The translations under genes and the position numbers were made by a program. This document shows, piece after piece, positions 1 to 7,929 of a stretch of 64,000 bases of DNA. The notes beneath the pieces are model-generated. The model was not told the DNA's origin and ran no database searches. It worked only from the letters and a program-made list of their open reading frames with translations. Each line of letters opens with the position of its first letter. Position 1 is the stretch's first letter. Source of the stretch: Gemmatimonadaceae bacterium (GTDB lineage Bacteria; Gemmatimonadota; Gemmatimonadetes; Gemmatimonadales; Gemmatimonadaceae); contig JADZAN010000033.1 in assembly GCA_020852815.1 (NCBI GenBank), forward strand, positions 62,001 through 126,000. Reading direction: 5' to 3'.

Positions 1-1
1 G

Positions 2-2299
2 ATCGGGGCGATGGTCGTGCTCGGCGTCATCCTCCGCTTCCTGCAGGAGTCGCGGGCCACAGCGGCGGCGGCGCGCCTGCGGGCGATGATTCGCGTGACG
101 ACCACGGTGGTGCGCGATGCGCGGGACGTCCAGGTCCCGCTGCGCGACGTGGTGCCTGGTGACGTGGTGCGGCTGGCGGCCGGGGCGATGGTCCCCGCCG
201 ACCTGCGCCTGATCGAGGCCAAGGATCTGTACGTGAACCAGTCGCCGCTCACCGGCGAGTCGCTGCCGAGTGAGAAGTCGGAGGAAGGGGACGCGCGCGG
301 CGGCGTGGTGGCGCACGAGCGGCGTTCGCTCTGTTTTCTGGGGACGAGCGTGCAGAGCGGGTCGGCGTTAGGCGTGGTGATCGCGACCGGACGCGAGACT
401 GCCTTCGGGAAGGTGGTGACGTCGGTCGCCGGCCCCGAGCCGCCAACGGCCTTCGATGTCGGCGTCGACCGCTTCACGTGGGTGATGATTCGCCTCCTCC
501 TCGTGATGGTCCCGCTGGTCTTTGTCATCAACGGGGTCACGAAGCACGACTGGCGCGAGGCCTTCTTCTTCGCGCTGGCCGTGGCGGTGGGGCTCACGCC
601 GGAGATGCTCCCGGCGATCATCTCGGTCTCGCTGTCGCGCGGGGCCATGGCGATGTCGCGCCACAAGGTGATCGTGAAGCACCTGGACGCGATGCAGAAC
701 TTCGGGGCGATGGACGTCCTCTGCACCGACAAGACGGGGACGCTGACGATGGACCGGGTCGTCCTCGAGCGGCACTGCGACGTGGATGGCATGGAGAGCG
801 AGCGCGTGCTGGCCCACGCCTACCTCATCGCGGAGTTCCAGACGGGGCTGCGCAACGTCCTCGACGAGGCGATCCTGGCCCACCGCGGCCAGCACCCCGA
901 CATGGCGCCTGACGAGTGGCGCAAGGTGGATGAGATCCCCTTCGACTTCACGCGCCGGGTGATGTCGGTGGTCGTCGAGGGGCGCGACGGGGGGCGTCGC
1001 CTGGTGGCCAAGGGGGCCCCCGAAGCGATGCTGGCGCGCTGCACGCACGTGGAGCGCGGAGGGGTCGCGGTGCCGATTGCGCCTGACGGCGAAGCGGTGG
1101 CGCGCGCGCAGTACGATGCCCTCTCCAACGATGGCTTTCGCGTCCTGGCGGTCGCCGCGCGCGACGTCGACGTGCGGGCCGAGTACACCCGGGACGACGA
1201 GCAGGGGCTCACGCTCATCGGTTACACGGGCTTCCTCGACCCGCCCAAGGAGTCGGCGGCGCCGGCCATCGCCGCGCTGCAGGCGAGCGGCGTGACCGTG
1301 AAGATCCTCACCGGCGACAACGCGCTGGTGAGCCGCACCGTCTGCGCCAACGTCGGGCTGGCGACCGGCGACATCCTCACCGGTCCCGACATCGAGGCGA
1401 TGGACGACGTGCAGCTGGGTCGGGCGCTGCAGCGCTCGCAGCTCTGCGCGCGCCTCGCTCCCCTACAGAAGGAACGCATCATTGGCGTCCTCAAGGGGGC
1501 GGGGCACACGGTCGGTTTCCTGGGCGACGGGATCAACGACGCCCCCGCGTTGCGTGCGGCCGACGTCGGGATCTCCGTCGACGATGCGGTCGACATCGCC
1601 AAGGAGTCGGCCGACATCATCCTGCTGGAGAAGTCGCTCCTCGTCCTGCACGAGGGCGTTCGCGAGGGGAGGCGCACCTTCTCCAACATCCTCAAGTACG
1701 TGCGGATGGGGGCCAGCTCCAACTTCGGCAACATGCTCAGCGTGCTGGGAGCGAGCGCGCTCCTCCCCTTCGTCCCCATGGCTCCCATCCAGATCCTGAC
1801 CAACAACCTCCTCTACGACTTCTCGCAGGTCACGATCCCCTCCGACAACGTCGATCCGGAGGAGGTGGCGCGCCCTACGCCGTGGGCGATCGATCGCATC
1901 ACGCGCTTCATCCTCCTCGTGGGTCCCATCAGCTCACTCTTCGACTACATCACGTATGCCGTGATGTGGTTCGTCTTTGGCGCGCGGACGCCGGCGCACG
2001 CGGCGCTCTTCCAGACGGGATGGTTCGTCGAGTCGCTGATGTCGCAGACGCTCATCATCCACGTCATACGCACCAACCGCCTCCCCTTCGTGCGGAGCCG
2101 CGCCAGCCAGCCGTTGCTCCTGACGACACTCCTCGTGATGGCGATCGGTGCCTGGCTTCCCTATTCCCCCTTTGCCGCCGCACTCGGCTTCGTCCCGCTC
2201 CCGCCGCGCTTCTGGGGGATCCTGGCGCTGATCCTCCTGGCGTATCTCTCGGTGGCATGGGGGATCAAGCGCGCCCTGCACGCGCGAGGCGTCGTGTAA
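2..2299 (+). CDS. mgtA: Magnesium-translocating P-type ATPase, 5' end cut by window edge
   Basis: This is an inner-membrane P-type ATPase that would import Mg2+ with ATP hydrolysis. The reading frame is open from base 2, so the N-terminus lies outside the window; residue numbers here count from the ATG at 11. Seen: an actuator-domain TGES near residue 82, the phosphorylation motif DKTGTLT with the acceptor Asp at 240, the nucleotide-binding KGAPE, and the hinge motif GDGINDAPAL starting at 505. The segment VGLTPEMLP before the phosphorylation site is characteristic of the MgtA/MgtB branch rather than of Ca2+ or heavy-metal pumps. Hydrophobic helices cluster at about 165-200 and over the last 200 residues, as expected. 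It converges with the minus-strand gene ending at 2327. Family assignment is firm; substrate is by family knowledge. Confidence 0.93.
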   Translation: MGAMVVLGVILRFLQESRATAAAARLRAMIRVTTTVVRDARDVQVPLRDVVPGDVVRLAAGAMVPADLRLIEAKDLYVNQSPLTGESLPSEKSEEGDARGGVVAHERRSLCFLGTSVQSGSALGVVIATGRETAFGKVVTSVAGPEPPTAFDVGVDRFTWVMIRLLLVMVPLVFVINGVTKHDWREAFFFALAVAVGLTPEMLPAIISVSLSRGAMAMSRHKVIVKHLDAMQNFGAMDVLCTDKTGTLTMDRVVLERHCDVDGMESERVLAHAYLIAEFQTGLRNVLDEAILAHRGQHPDMAPDEWRKVDEIPFDFTRRVMSVVVEGRDGGRRLVAKGAPEAMLARCTHVERGGVAVPIAPDGEAVARAQYDALSNDGFRVLAVAARDVDVRAEYTRDDEQGLTLIGYTGFLDPPKESAAPAIAALQASGVTVKILTGDNALVSRTVCANVGLATGDILTGPDIEAMDDVQLGRALQRSQLCARLAPLQKERIIGVLKGAGHTVGFLGDGINDAPALRAADVGISVDDAVDIAKESADIILLEKSLLVLHEGVREGRRTFSNILKYVRMGASSNFGNMLSVLGASALLPFVPMAPIQILTNNLLYDFSQVTIPSDNVDPEEVARPTPWAIDRITRFILLVGPISSLFDYITYAVMWFVFGARTPAHAALFQTGWFVESLMSQTLIIHVIRTNRLPFVRSRASQPLLLTTLLVMAIGAWLPYSPFAAALGFVPLPPRFWGILALILLAYLSVAWGIKRALHARGVV

Positions 2300-2326
2300 G
2301 ACGGCCCCGCCAGGGCGCGCGCCCCG

Positions 2327-3379
2327 TCACTGCACAATCGGCGACAGTCGGGCGCTGCTCGAAACCCCCCAGCGCACGTTCGCGAAGACCACGACACGAT
2401 CTGGCGCCGCGGCATCGGCGTATGCGCTCCCGAACCCCGTCGAGATCCACAAGCCCTCGCGCGCGGCGAATTCGACCCCCGCCGACCAGGTCCCCGCCGC
2501 ATTGTCGATTGGCGAGGTGGCGCGTGTGCTGCGCCACTGCCACGCATTCTGGTAGAAACCGTTGAATCGCTGCGACCCCACCAGCATCTTGGCGCCTATC
2601 GTTGCGGCGCTGTAGGTGGAGTCCTTCGTGCGCCCCCGCACGTAGTCGCCCGCACCGTGCGCCAGCAGTTGCCCCCACCCCTGCACCCCGTGCGCGTACG
2701 AGAACCAGGCGCGCCCCCCCGTGCCGCGCGACCGGGAGATCACCGACTCGTCGAAGCGCACACCGTAGGCGGCGGCAATGATGAAGGCGCTGGAGTTCCA
2801 GCGGGGAGCCGGATACGACTCGACAAAGTCGCGGATGCAGCCGTTCATCCCGGCCGTGTCGGCTTGCTCGCCGGGTGTGGTCGGGGCGAAGCTCGCCGCG
2901 CACTGCAACAAGGCACGCCCCGCCTGCGCGCTGAAGTCGGCCGTGCGCAGGTAGTCACGGTCGTCGAACAGCGTGGCGCGCATCCCCACCGAGAGGTCGG
3001 TCGCGGCCGTGTCGCCGGCGGTGCGTTGCGTGGCGAGACTGAAGCGCAGGTTCGCCTTGAGGAAGCCGGGCGTGGTGCGATAGCTCGATAGGCTCAGGTG
3101 CGGCGAGACGAACAGGAAGGGGGCAATCTCGAGCGCGACGCCCTGCCTGACGCGCCCCATGCCGTCGATCCCGCTGATCAGCGCGCTCGCGAGATCCTGC
3201 ATCGTTCCCGGGCGGCTGATGGGGAGCGTGGTGTTGTCGAGAAAAGCGCCGGCCGGGATGTCGGGAACGGCAAAGATGTTCGATGCGCGTGTGGGGCCGC
3301 CCTGCGCGCCGGCCAGGGCCAGCGGCGTGGCGAGGCTCGCGGCGGCGAGGAGTCGGAAGATGAAGGCGGGCGGTCGCAT
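2327..3379 (-). CDS. Secreted protein, probable outer-membrane beta-barrel, function unknown
   Basis: A 350-residue protein that I do not recognise. The start at 3379 is chosen because it is followed by a signal peptide (MRPPAFIFRLLAAASLATPLALAGAQ) and because its ATG shares one base with the stop of the upstream gene (TGATG), implying translational coupling; upstream in-frame codons lie inside the neighbouring genes. The mature part is rich in Gly, Ser, Thr and aromatic residues in alternating patterns. It ends in a run of apparent beta strands (RVVVFANVRWGV), compatible with an outer-membrane barrel. It is the last gene of a three-gene overlapping operon (4025 to 2327). No enzymatic motif is visible. 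Secretion is well supported; the barrel is inference. Confidence 0.8.
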   Translation of the reverse strand: MRPPAFIFRLLAAASLATPLALAGAQGGPTRASNIFAVPDIPAGAFLDNTTLPISRPGTMQDLASALISGIDGMGRVRQGVALEIAPFLFVSPHLSLSSYRTTPGFLKANLRFSLATQRTAGDTAATDLSVGMRATLFDDRDYLRTADFSAQAGRALLQCAASFAPTTPGEQADTAGMNGCIRDFVESYPAPRWNSSAFIIAAAYGVRFDESVISRSRGTGGRAWFSYAHGVQGWGQLLAHGAGDYVRGRTKDSTYSAATIGAKMLVGSQRFNGFYQNAWQWRSTRATSPIDNAAGTWSAGVEFAAREGLWISTGFGSAYADAAAPDRVVVFANVRWGVSSSARLSPIVQ

Positions 3380-3750
3380 CAGACGAGCACCACTTCGACG
3401 GTTGTGGGCATCGAAAACTCCCCCCCGCTTCCGGTCGTGCCGGTCTCCTCCCACGTGGTTGCGCTCAGCGACGTCCCCGATTCGCGCACCGACAGCTGCA
3501 CCTGCCACTCGGCGTTAGGGTGACCGACAACGGCGAGCCAGTACGAGAACGTCGTCCCCTTGGGGACTGGCGGGAGGATCACCCAACGATCGGCCACGTC
3601 ATCGTCGGTGAGCTCGGGGCCGAAGAGAATCCACGCCTCGCCCGGGCGCTGGATCCAGAACTTGTAGAGCACCTTGATGGGCGTAAGCTCGCGAAGGCTG
3701 AACTCGACGGCGCCAGTGCCGCCGATGGGGATGGTGGCGGGGGCCTTCAT
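3379..3750 (-). CDS. Small hypothetical protein, middle gene of overlapping operon
   Basis: A 123-residue protein without a signal peptide or membrane segment. It looks all-beta: many short hydrophobic and aromatic strands separated by Gly/Pro turns, with conserved-looking tryptophans (KFWIQRPGEAWILFG, DRWVILPP). The ATG at 3750 overlaps the stop of the upstream lysine-rich gene by four bases (ATGA), and its own stop overlaps the start of the downstream gene by one base. All three are therefore probably made from one mRNA by coupled translation. I do not recognise the family and propose no function. Coding status is supported by the nested overlaps and by amino-acid composition. Confidence 0.72.
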   Translation of the reverse strand: MKAPATIPIGGTGAVEFSLRELTPIKVLYKFWIQRPGEAWILFGPELTDDDVADRWVILPPVPKGTTFSYWLAVVGHPNAEWQVQLSVRESGTSLSATTWEETGTTGSGGEFSMPTTVEVVLV

Positions 3751-4025
3751 GCGCGTGGTCTCCGGTAAGTCGAGGGGGTGCCGGTTGGCATCGCGGGAGC
3801 CGCCTGCTTGAGCCGCTCGATGGCGTCGTGCGTGGCGGGGGTTGGGAGCGCGGGGCTGCTCGCGATGAGCCGGTCGATGGTGCGCTTGGTGACGGTCGGA
3901 CGCTTCAATGCCTTTCCCTTCACCTTCGCCTTGGACTTCACGGCCACCTTCGCTTTCCCCCTCGATTTCGCCTTCGCCTTCACCTTCGCTTTCGCCGTGC
4001 GCTGACCCTTGCGGCTGGCTGGCAT
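3747..4025 (-). CDS. Lysine/alanine-rich protein with histone-H1-like basic tail
   Basis: A 92-residue protein, first gene of the overlapping operon running to 2327. Residues 10-40 are a strongly basic, low-complexity tail of alternating Lys and Ala/Val (KAKVKAKAKSRGKAK). It resembles the C-terminal tails of histone H1-like and AlgP-like bacterial DNA-binding proteins. The rest (about 41-92) is a short, possibly helical segment (TIDRLIASSPALPTPATHDAIERLKQA). A purine-rich GGGAGAC lies about seven bases before the ATG. Nucleic-acid or polyanion binding is plausible from charge alone but is not shown. The pairing of such a tail with a secreted probable barrel protein is unusual. Confidence 0.7.
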   Translation of the reverse strand: MPASRKGQRTAKAKVKAKAKSRGKAKVAVKSKAKVKGKALKRPTVTKRTIDRLIASSPALPTPATHDAIERLKQAAPAMPTGTPSTYRRPRA

Positions 4026-4245
4026 CGTCTGTCTCCCGGTCGGGCGCCGCGTGCGACACCCGCTCTCTCTCGTTTGGTGGTGCGCGTGCCGGATACCGTC
4101 GCGAGCGCTGCAAGATCGGGGCGCGCATCACAGCGGGCTGAGGCGTGCACTGCGCCAAGTCGCATCACCGCGGCGGCCCCATGCATGGCGCAACGTCGGC
4201 GCGCGTCGTAGTCTTCGCGCGCCCCGCTCAACGAGGAGGAGCACG

Positions 4246-5529
4246 GTGCAGTGGCGCGCTGGATGGCTCTGGATGCTGGTCATGGGCACGAGCGGCGTGG
4301 TGGGCGCCTCGCGTGTGACTGACGCTCGCGCAGTCGGCGCGAACGCGAATCGCGCGCACGCTGATCGAGCGCGTGCACATCGCGCACACGCTGCACCGGC
4401 GCGCACCGTGAGCGGCGTCGTCTTCGACGATGTGAACGGCAACGGGCGACGCGACGCGGGTGAGCGCGGACTCGCCGGCGTGGTCGTCTCAGACCAGGAC
4501 TCCGTCGTGCTCACGGATGCCGACGGGAGCTACCGCCTGACGAGTGACTTCCGCACGCGCGTTGCCTTCGTGAGCGTCCCCGCGGCGTATCGCGCGCGCG
4601 ACCGCTTCTGGGTCGCCATCGACGCTGCCACCACGACGGCCGACTTCGCCCTGCGGCGCACGCCGAGTGCGAGGCGCCTCACGCTGCTGCACGCGTCGGA
4701 CACGCACATCGCGCCGGCGTCGGTGCCACGCATGGAGCGGCTGCGCGCCCTCATCGACTCCCTTCGCCCGGATCTGGTCCTCGTCACCGGTGACCTGGTG
4801 CGCGACGCGCTGCGCGTGGGCGAGGCAGAGGCGCGCGGCTACTACGAACTCTTCCAGCAGCAGGCCGCGCGCATTGCCCCGCCGCTCTTCACCGTCCCCG
4901 GCAACCACGAGAACTTCGGCATCGAACGCGACCGCTCGAACGTCGCGGCCAACCATCCGCTGTACGGTCGCACGATGTACCGCCACTATCGCGGCCCAGA
5001 CTACTACTCATTCAATGCCGGCGGCATCCACTTCGTCGCCCTCAACACGGTCGACATCGACGACACGCGCTACTACGGCCACGTCGACTCGTTGCAGCTG
5101 GCGTGGCTGGAACGCGACCTCGCCGCCGTCCCCGCCGCCACCCCGGTCGTGACCTTCAACCACATCCCCTTCTTCACGGCGGTGGAGACGATCAACGGAC
5201 TGCAGGAGTCGCCCCCCGCCCCCAGCGTGATCGTGGTGAACGGGAAAGGCTCCTTCCGCCACGCCGTCTCCAACGCCCGCGACGTCATCACCCGCATCGC
5301 CCCGCATCCGTATCCGCTCGCCCTCGCCGGCCACATGCACACGCGCGAATCGCTGCGCTACGCCGGCCTCGCCACCCGCTTCGACCACGCCGCCGCCATC
5401 GTCGCCCCCAGCGGCACCCCCCCGCTCACCTTCCCCAGCGGCATCACGCTCTACTCGATCACCAACGCGACTATCAGCGAAGGCCGTTTCATCCCCCTGG
5501 GCCTCGACCCCACCCCACCGCCACACTGA
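4246..5529 (+). CDS. Secreted metallophosphoesterase with N-terminal SdrD-B/MetallophosN-like domain
   Basis: A calcineurin-like phosphoesterase of 427 residues, predicted extracytoplasmic. The GTG start at 4246 is chosen because AGGAGG lies six bases upstream and the following residues form a signal peptide ending near TDARA. A short Arg/Ala/His-rich linker follows. Next is a domain with the typical VFDDVNGNGRRDAGE start of Ca-binding SdrD-B or MetallophosN modules. The phosphoesterase core follows with all metal-binding motifs in order: SDTH, GDLVRD, GNHE, NHIPF and GHMH. The substrate cannot be read from the sequence; such proteins cleave phosphomono- or diesters. The gene has no obvious operon partner. 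Confidence 0.88.
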   Translation: MQWRAGWLWMLVMGTSGVVGASRVTDARAVGANANRAHADRARAHRAHAAPARTVSGVVFDDVNGNGRRDAGERGLAGVVVSDQDSVVLTDADGSYRLTSDFRTRVAFVSVPAAYRARDRFWVAIDAATTTADFALRRTPSARRLTLLHASDTHIAPASVPRMERLRALIDSLRPDLVLVTGDLVRDALRVGEAEARGYYELFQQQAARIAPPLFTVPGNHENFGIERDRSNVAANHPLYGRTMYRHYRGPDYYSFNAGGIHFVALNTVDIDDTRYYGHVDSLQLAWLERDLAAVPAATPVVTFNHIPFFTAVETINGLQESPPAPSVIVVNGKGSFRHAVSNARDVITRIAPHPYPLALAGHMHTRESLRYAGLATRFDHAAAIVAPSGTPPLTFPSGITLYSITNATISEGRFIPLGLDPTPPPH

Positions 5530-5620
5530 CCGCTCCCGGCGGCGCGCGAGCGCGCCGCCACCCCCGTCTCCCCCCAGCCTTCGCTGGGGCAAGCTTTCTC
5601 CCGTCTCCCGTCCGCCCTTC

Positions 5621-6319
5621 ATGCCCTCCCCCCGCCGCCACTTCCTCACGCAGCTCGGCGCCGCCTCCCTCGCCGGCATCGCCTCCCCCACGCACCTCCA
5701 CGCACTCACCGCCCCCGCGCCGTCCCCCCGCTACGGCCAACCCGACCAGCACCCGCTCCCGATCTCCGAGACGTGGGACATGAGCTGGACGGCGCGCGTG
5801 AACGGGAAGTACCGCGCCGTCTTCGACTCACCGGAAATCGGGGAGGGTGGGGCGCTCGTTCGCGCCGTGGCCTGGTGCGACATGTACAAGGAGGTCTACG
5901 GCAGCGATCGCAGCGAGATGTCGCCCGTCGTCGTCATTCGCCACGCGGCGATCGACCTCATCATGACCGACGCCTACTGGGCAGCCTACGACGTGGGGAA
6001 GGAGAACAAGCTCCGCAACGAACAAGGGAAGAAGTGGGCGACGCACAACCCGCTGAGCGCCGAGTCGAAACCGAATGAGGAGAAGGCGCGCAAGTACACG
6101 CTGCAGTCGTTCCTCGCCAGCGGAGGGATCGTGCTCGGTTGCGGCTGGGCCTTCCGCTTCGCCGCATCGCGCATTGCCCGGCGCGAGAAGATCGAGGCGG
6201 CGGAGGCGCGAAAGAAGGCACTCGCGCTGATGATTCCCGGCGTAATCCTGCAGCCAAACGGGATTTTCGCCTGCCTGCGAGCGCAGGAGGCGGGGTGCCA
6301 CTACGTGCTGGCTTCGTAG
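5621..6319 (+). CDS. Twin-arginine signal protein of unknown function
   Basis: A 232-residue protein beginning with a Tat-type signal (PRRHFLTQLGAASLAGIAS: twin Arg followed by Phe-Leu), so it is likely exported folded. The body contains KAVAWC-like and GGIVLGCGWAFRFAASRIARR segments and a C-terminal LRAQEAGCHYVLAS. The two cysteine-containing hydrophobic strands give it a loose resemblance to DsrE-like small alpha/beta proteins, but I cannot establish this. No cofactor motif is visible. It stands alone between a metallophosphoesterase and an S9 peptidase. Coding is well supported by the signal and by residue composition; function is unknown. Confidence 0.78.
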   Translation: MPSPRRHFLTQLGAASLAGIASPTHLHALTAPAPSPRYGQPDQHPLPISETWDMSWTARVNGKYRAVFDSPEIGEGGALVRAVAWCDMYKEVYGSDRSEMSPVVVIRHAAIDLIMTDAYWAAYDVGKENKLRNEQGKKWATHNPLSAESKPNEEKARKYTLQSFLASGGIVLGCGWAFRFAASRIARREKIEAAEARKKALALMIPGVILQPNGIFACLRAQEAGCHYVLAS

Positions 6320-6404
6320 GAGAATGGATCCACAGCCATCGACGGCATGCCCCGGCGCACGCCGCGGCGACGGGGGACAGGAGTGCGAGATGAACGACAA
6401 CTGA

Positions 6405-6425
6405 CTGAACTGAACTGAACTGAAC
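6405..6425. repeat. Pentanucleotide tandem repeat (CTGAA)4
   Basis: Four perfect CTGAA units in the 265-bp gap between the Tat protein and the S9 peptidase. The tract lies about 160 bases upstream of the peptidase start, so a change in unit number would alter promoter or leader spacing rather than a reading frame. No other structure is clear in this gap. Confidence 0.85.
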
Positions 6426-6584
6426 ACGTTTTCAGGGACCACGATTTCGCTGCGCAGTGCGTTTGTACTTGCGTTGGGGGAGTTGGGACCGAGATTGGGT
6501 TCCGAGACCACACTCGACGCGCCCGTCACATACGCGGGGCGATCGAGCGCGGCGCTCCCCCCCCGCCATCTGGAGACGTTGCGC

Positions 6585-7772
6585 ATGAATCCGCATCGTG
6601 CTGCGCTGCTGCCGCGCGGCGCCCGCACCGTGACCGCTGCTCCCCCCGCCCTCGCCGCGCTGCGCGCCGCAGCGCTGGCCACGACGCTCCTCGCGCTGGT
6701 GGCGCTCCCCGCGCTCGCACAGCAGAGCGGCGCGCGCGGCACCGGCGCACGGCGCCCCGCCCCCACCACGCGCGCCGAGTCGCTCTACGTGAGCGCCGAC
6801 CCCGCCGATCACTCCACGCGCGACTGGGCCGAGGACATCAAGAACCGCGAAGCGATCGACAGCACCTACGCGGCGCGCAGCGCCGGCATCATGGACTTCA
6901 AGAAGGTCACCTATCGCTCGCCGGTGGGTGACATGGACATCCCGGCCTTCCTCTTCCAGCCGCTCAACAAGCGCGGCGCCAAGGGACATGCGGCGATGAT
7001 CTGGGTGCACGGCGGCGTGCACTCCTCGTGGGGGGCGACGATGTTCCCCTTCGTGAAGGAGGCGGTGGAGCGCGGCTACGTCGTCATTGCCCCCGACTAT
7101 CGCGGCAGCACCGGCTACGGCGAAAAGCACTACCGTGCCATCGACTACGGCGCCAAGGAAGTCGACGACGTCTTCGGTGCCTACGACTATCTCAAGACGC
7201 TGCCGCACGTCGACGCGGAGCGCGTGGGCGTGATGGGATGGAGCCACGGCGGCTTCATCACCGCGCACCTCCTGTTCCGCGGCGAGACGCCGCTCAAGGC
7301 CGGCGCCGCGATCGTCCCCGTCACCAACCTCGTCTTCCGCCTGGGCTACAAGGGGCCGCGCTACCAGCGCGACTTCTCTACGCAGGAAGGGCTGCGCGGC
7401 CTCCCGCACGAGCGTCAGGACGAGTACATCAAGCGTTCGCCGCTCTACTCGGTGGAGAAGCTGCAACGCCCGATCCTCGTCCACGTCGCAACGAACGACG
7501 AGGACGTGAACTACGTCGAGGACCAGCAGCTGGTGTGGAAGCTGCGCGCGCTCAAGCCGGACCTCGCCGAGACGAAGGTCTACGTCGATCCCGCGCCGTG
7601 GGGTTCGTCGGTGGGGCACGCGTTCAGCCGCCGCGTCGACTCGAAGACCCTCGAGCGCGTCGACTCGCCCGAGCAGATCGACTCGTGGAACCGCACGTGG
7701 ACCTTCTTCGAGTGGAACCTGCGGCCGTACCTCGATCTCTCGAAGCCGCAGCCGCCGCTCCGCACGCGCTAG
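6585..7772 (+). CDS. Secreted S9 family (prolyl oligopeptidase-type) serine peptidase
   Basis: A 395-residue alpha/beta hydrolase, exported to the periplasm. The ATG at 6585 is preceded by TGGAGA and followed by a long signal peptide (Ala/Leu-rich core ending ALPALAQQ). The in-frame ATG further upstream would put an implausible leader before this signal. The catalytic triad is visible: nucleophile Ser220 in GWSHGG, an Asp in NDEDVN near residue 306, and His345 in GHAF. The segment APDYRGSTGYG is the typical S9 strand-loop before the nucleophile. There is no N-terminal beta-propeller, so the catalytic domain stands almost alone. It may hydrolyse short peptides or esters. It sits just upstream of a SusC/SusD pair but is separated from it by a hairpin. 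Confidence 0.88.
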   Translation: MNPHRAALLPRGARTVTAAPPALAALRAAALATTLLALVALPALAQQSGARGTGARRPAPTTRAESLYVSADPADHSTRDWAEDIKNREAIDSTYAARSAGIMDFKKVTYRSPVGDMDIPAFLFQPLNKRGAKGHAAMIWVHGGVHSSWGATMFPFVKEAVERGYVVIAPDYRGSTGYGEKHYRAIDYGAKEVDDVFGAYDYLKTLPHVDAERVGVMGWSHGGFITAHLLFRGETPLKAGAAIVPVTNLVFRLGYKGPRYQRDFSTQEGLRGLPHERQDEYIKRSPLYSVEKLQRPILVHVATNDEDVNYVEDQQLVWKLRALKPDLAETKVYVDPAPWGSSVGHAFSRRVDSKTLERVDSPEQIDSWNRTWTFFEWNLRPYLDLSKPQPPLRTR

Positions 7773-7790
7773 CTACCGTTCGTCGCCGGC

Positions 7791-7847
7791 GGGATATCGC
7801 GCGGCACCATCGCACCGTGGTGCGCGACATCCCGCCGTTAGTCTTTC
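7791..7847 (+). terminator. Stem-loop terminator after S9 peptidase
   Basis: A long imperfect hairpin: CGGGATATCGCGCGGCACCA at 7791-7810 pairs with its near-complement ending at 7835. A two-base bulge and one mismatch interrupt the stem. A T-containing stretch (GTTAGTCTTT) follows. It lies 20 bases past the peptidase stop and before the SusC gene. The sequence supports termination; strength is unknown. Confidence 0.6.
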
Positions 7848-7929
7848 CCGATGGTTGTTCGCCACGATTGCCGTATCCGTCCCTTTCGTCCCTCCTGTCC
7901 CCCCACACGCCGCACGCTGGAGGCGCTGC

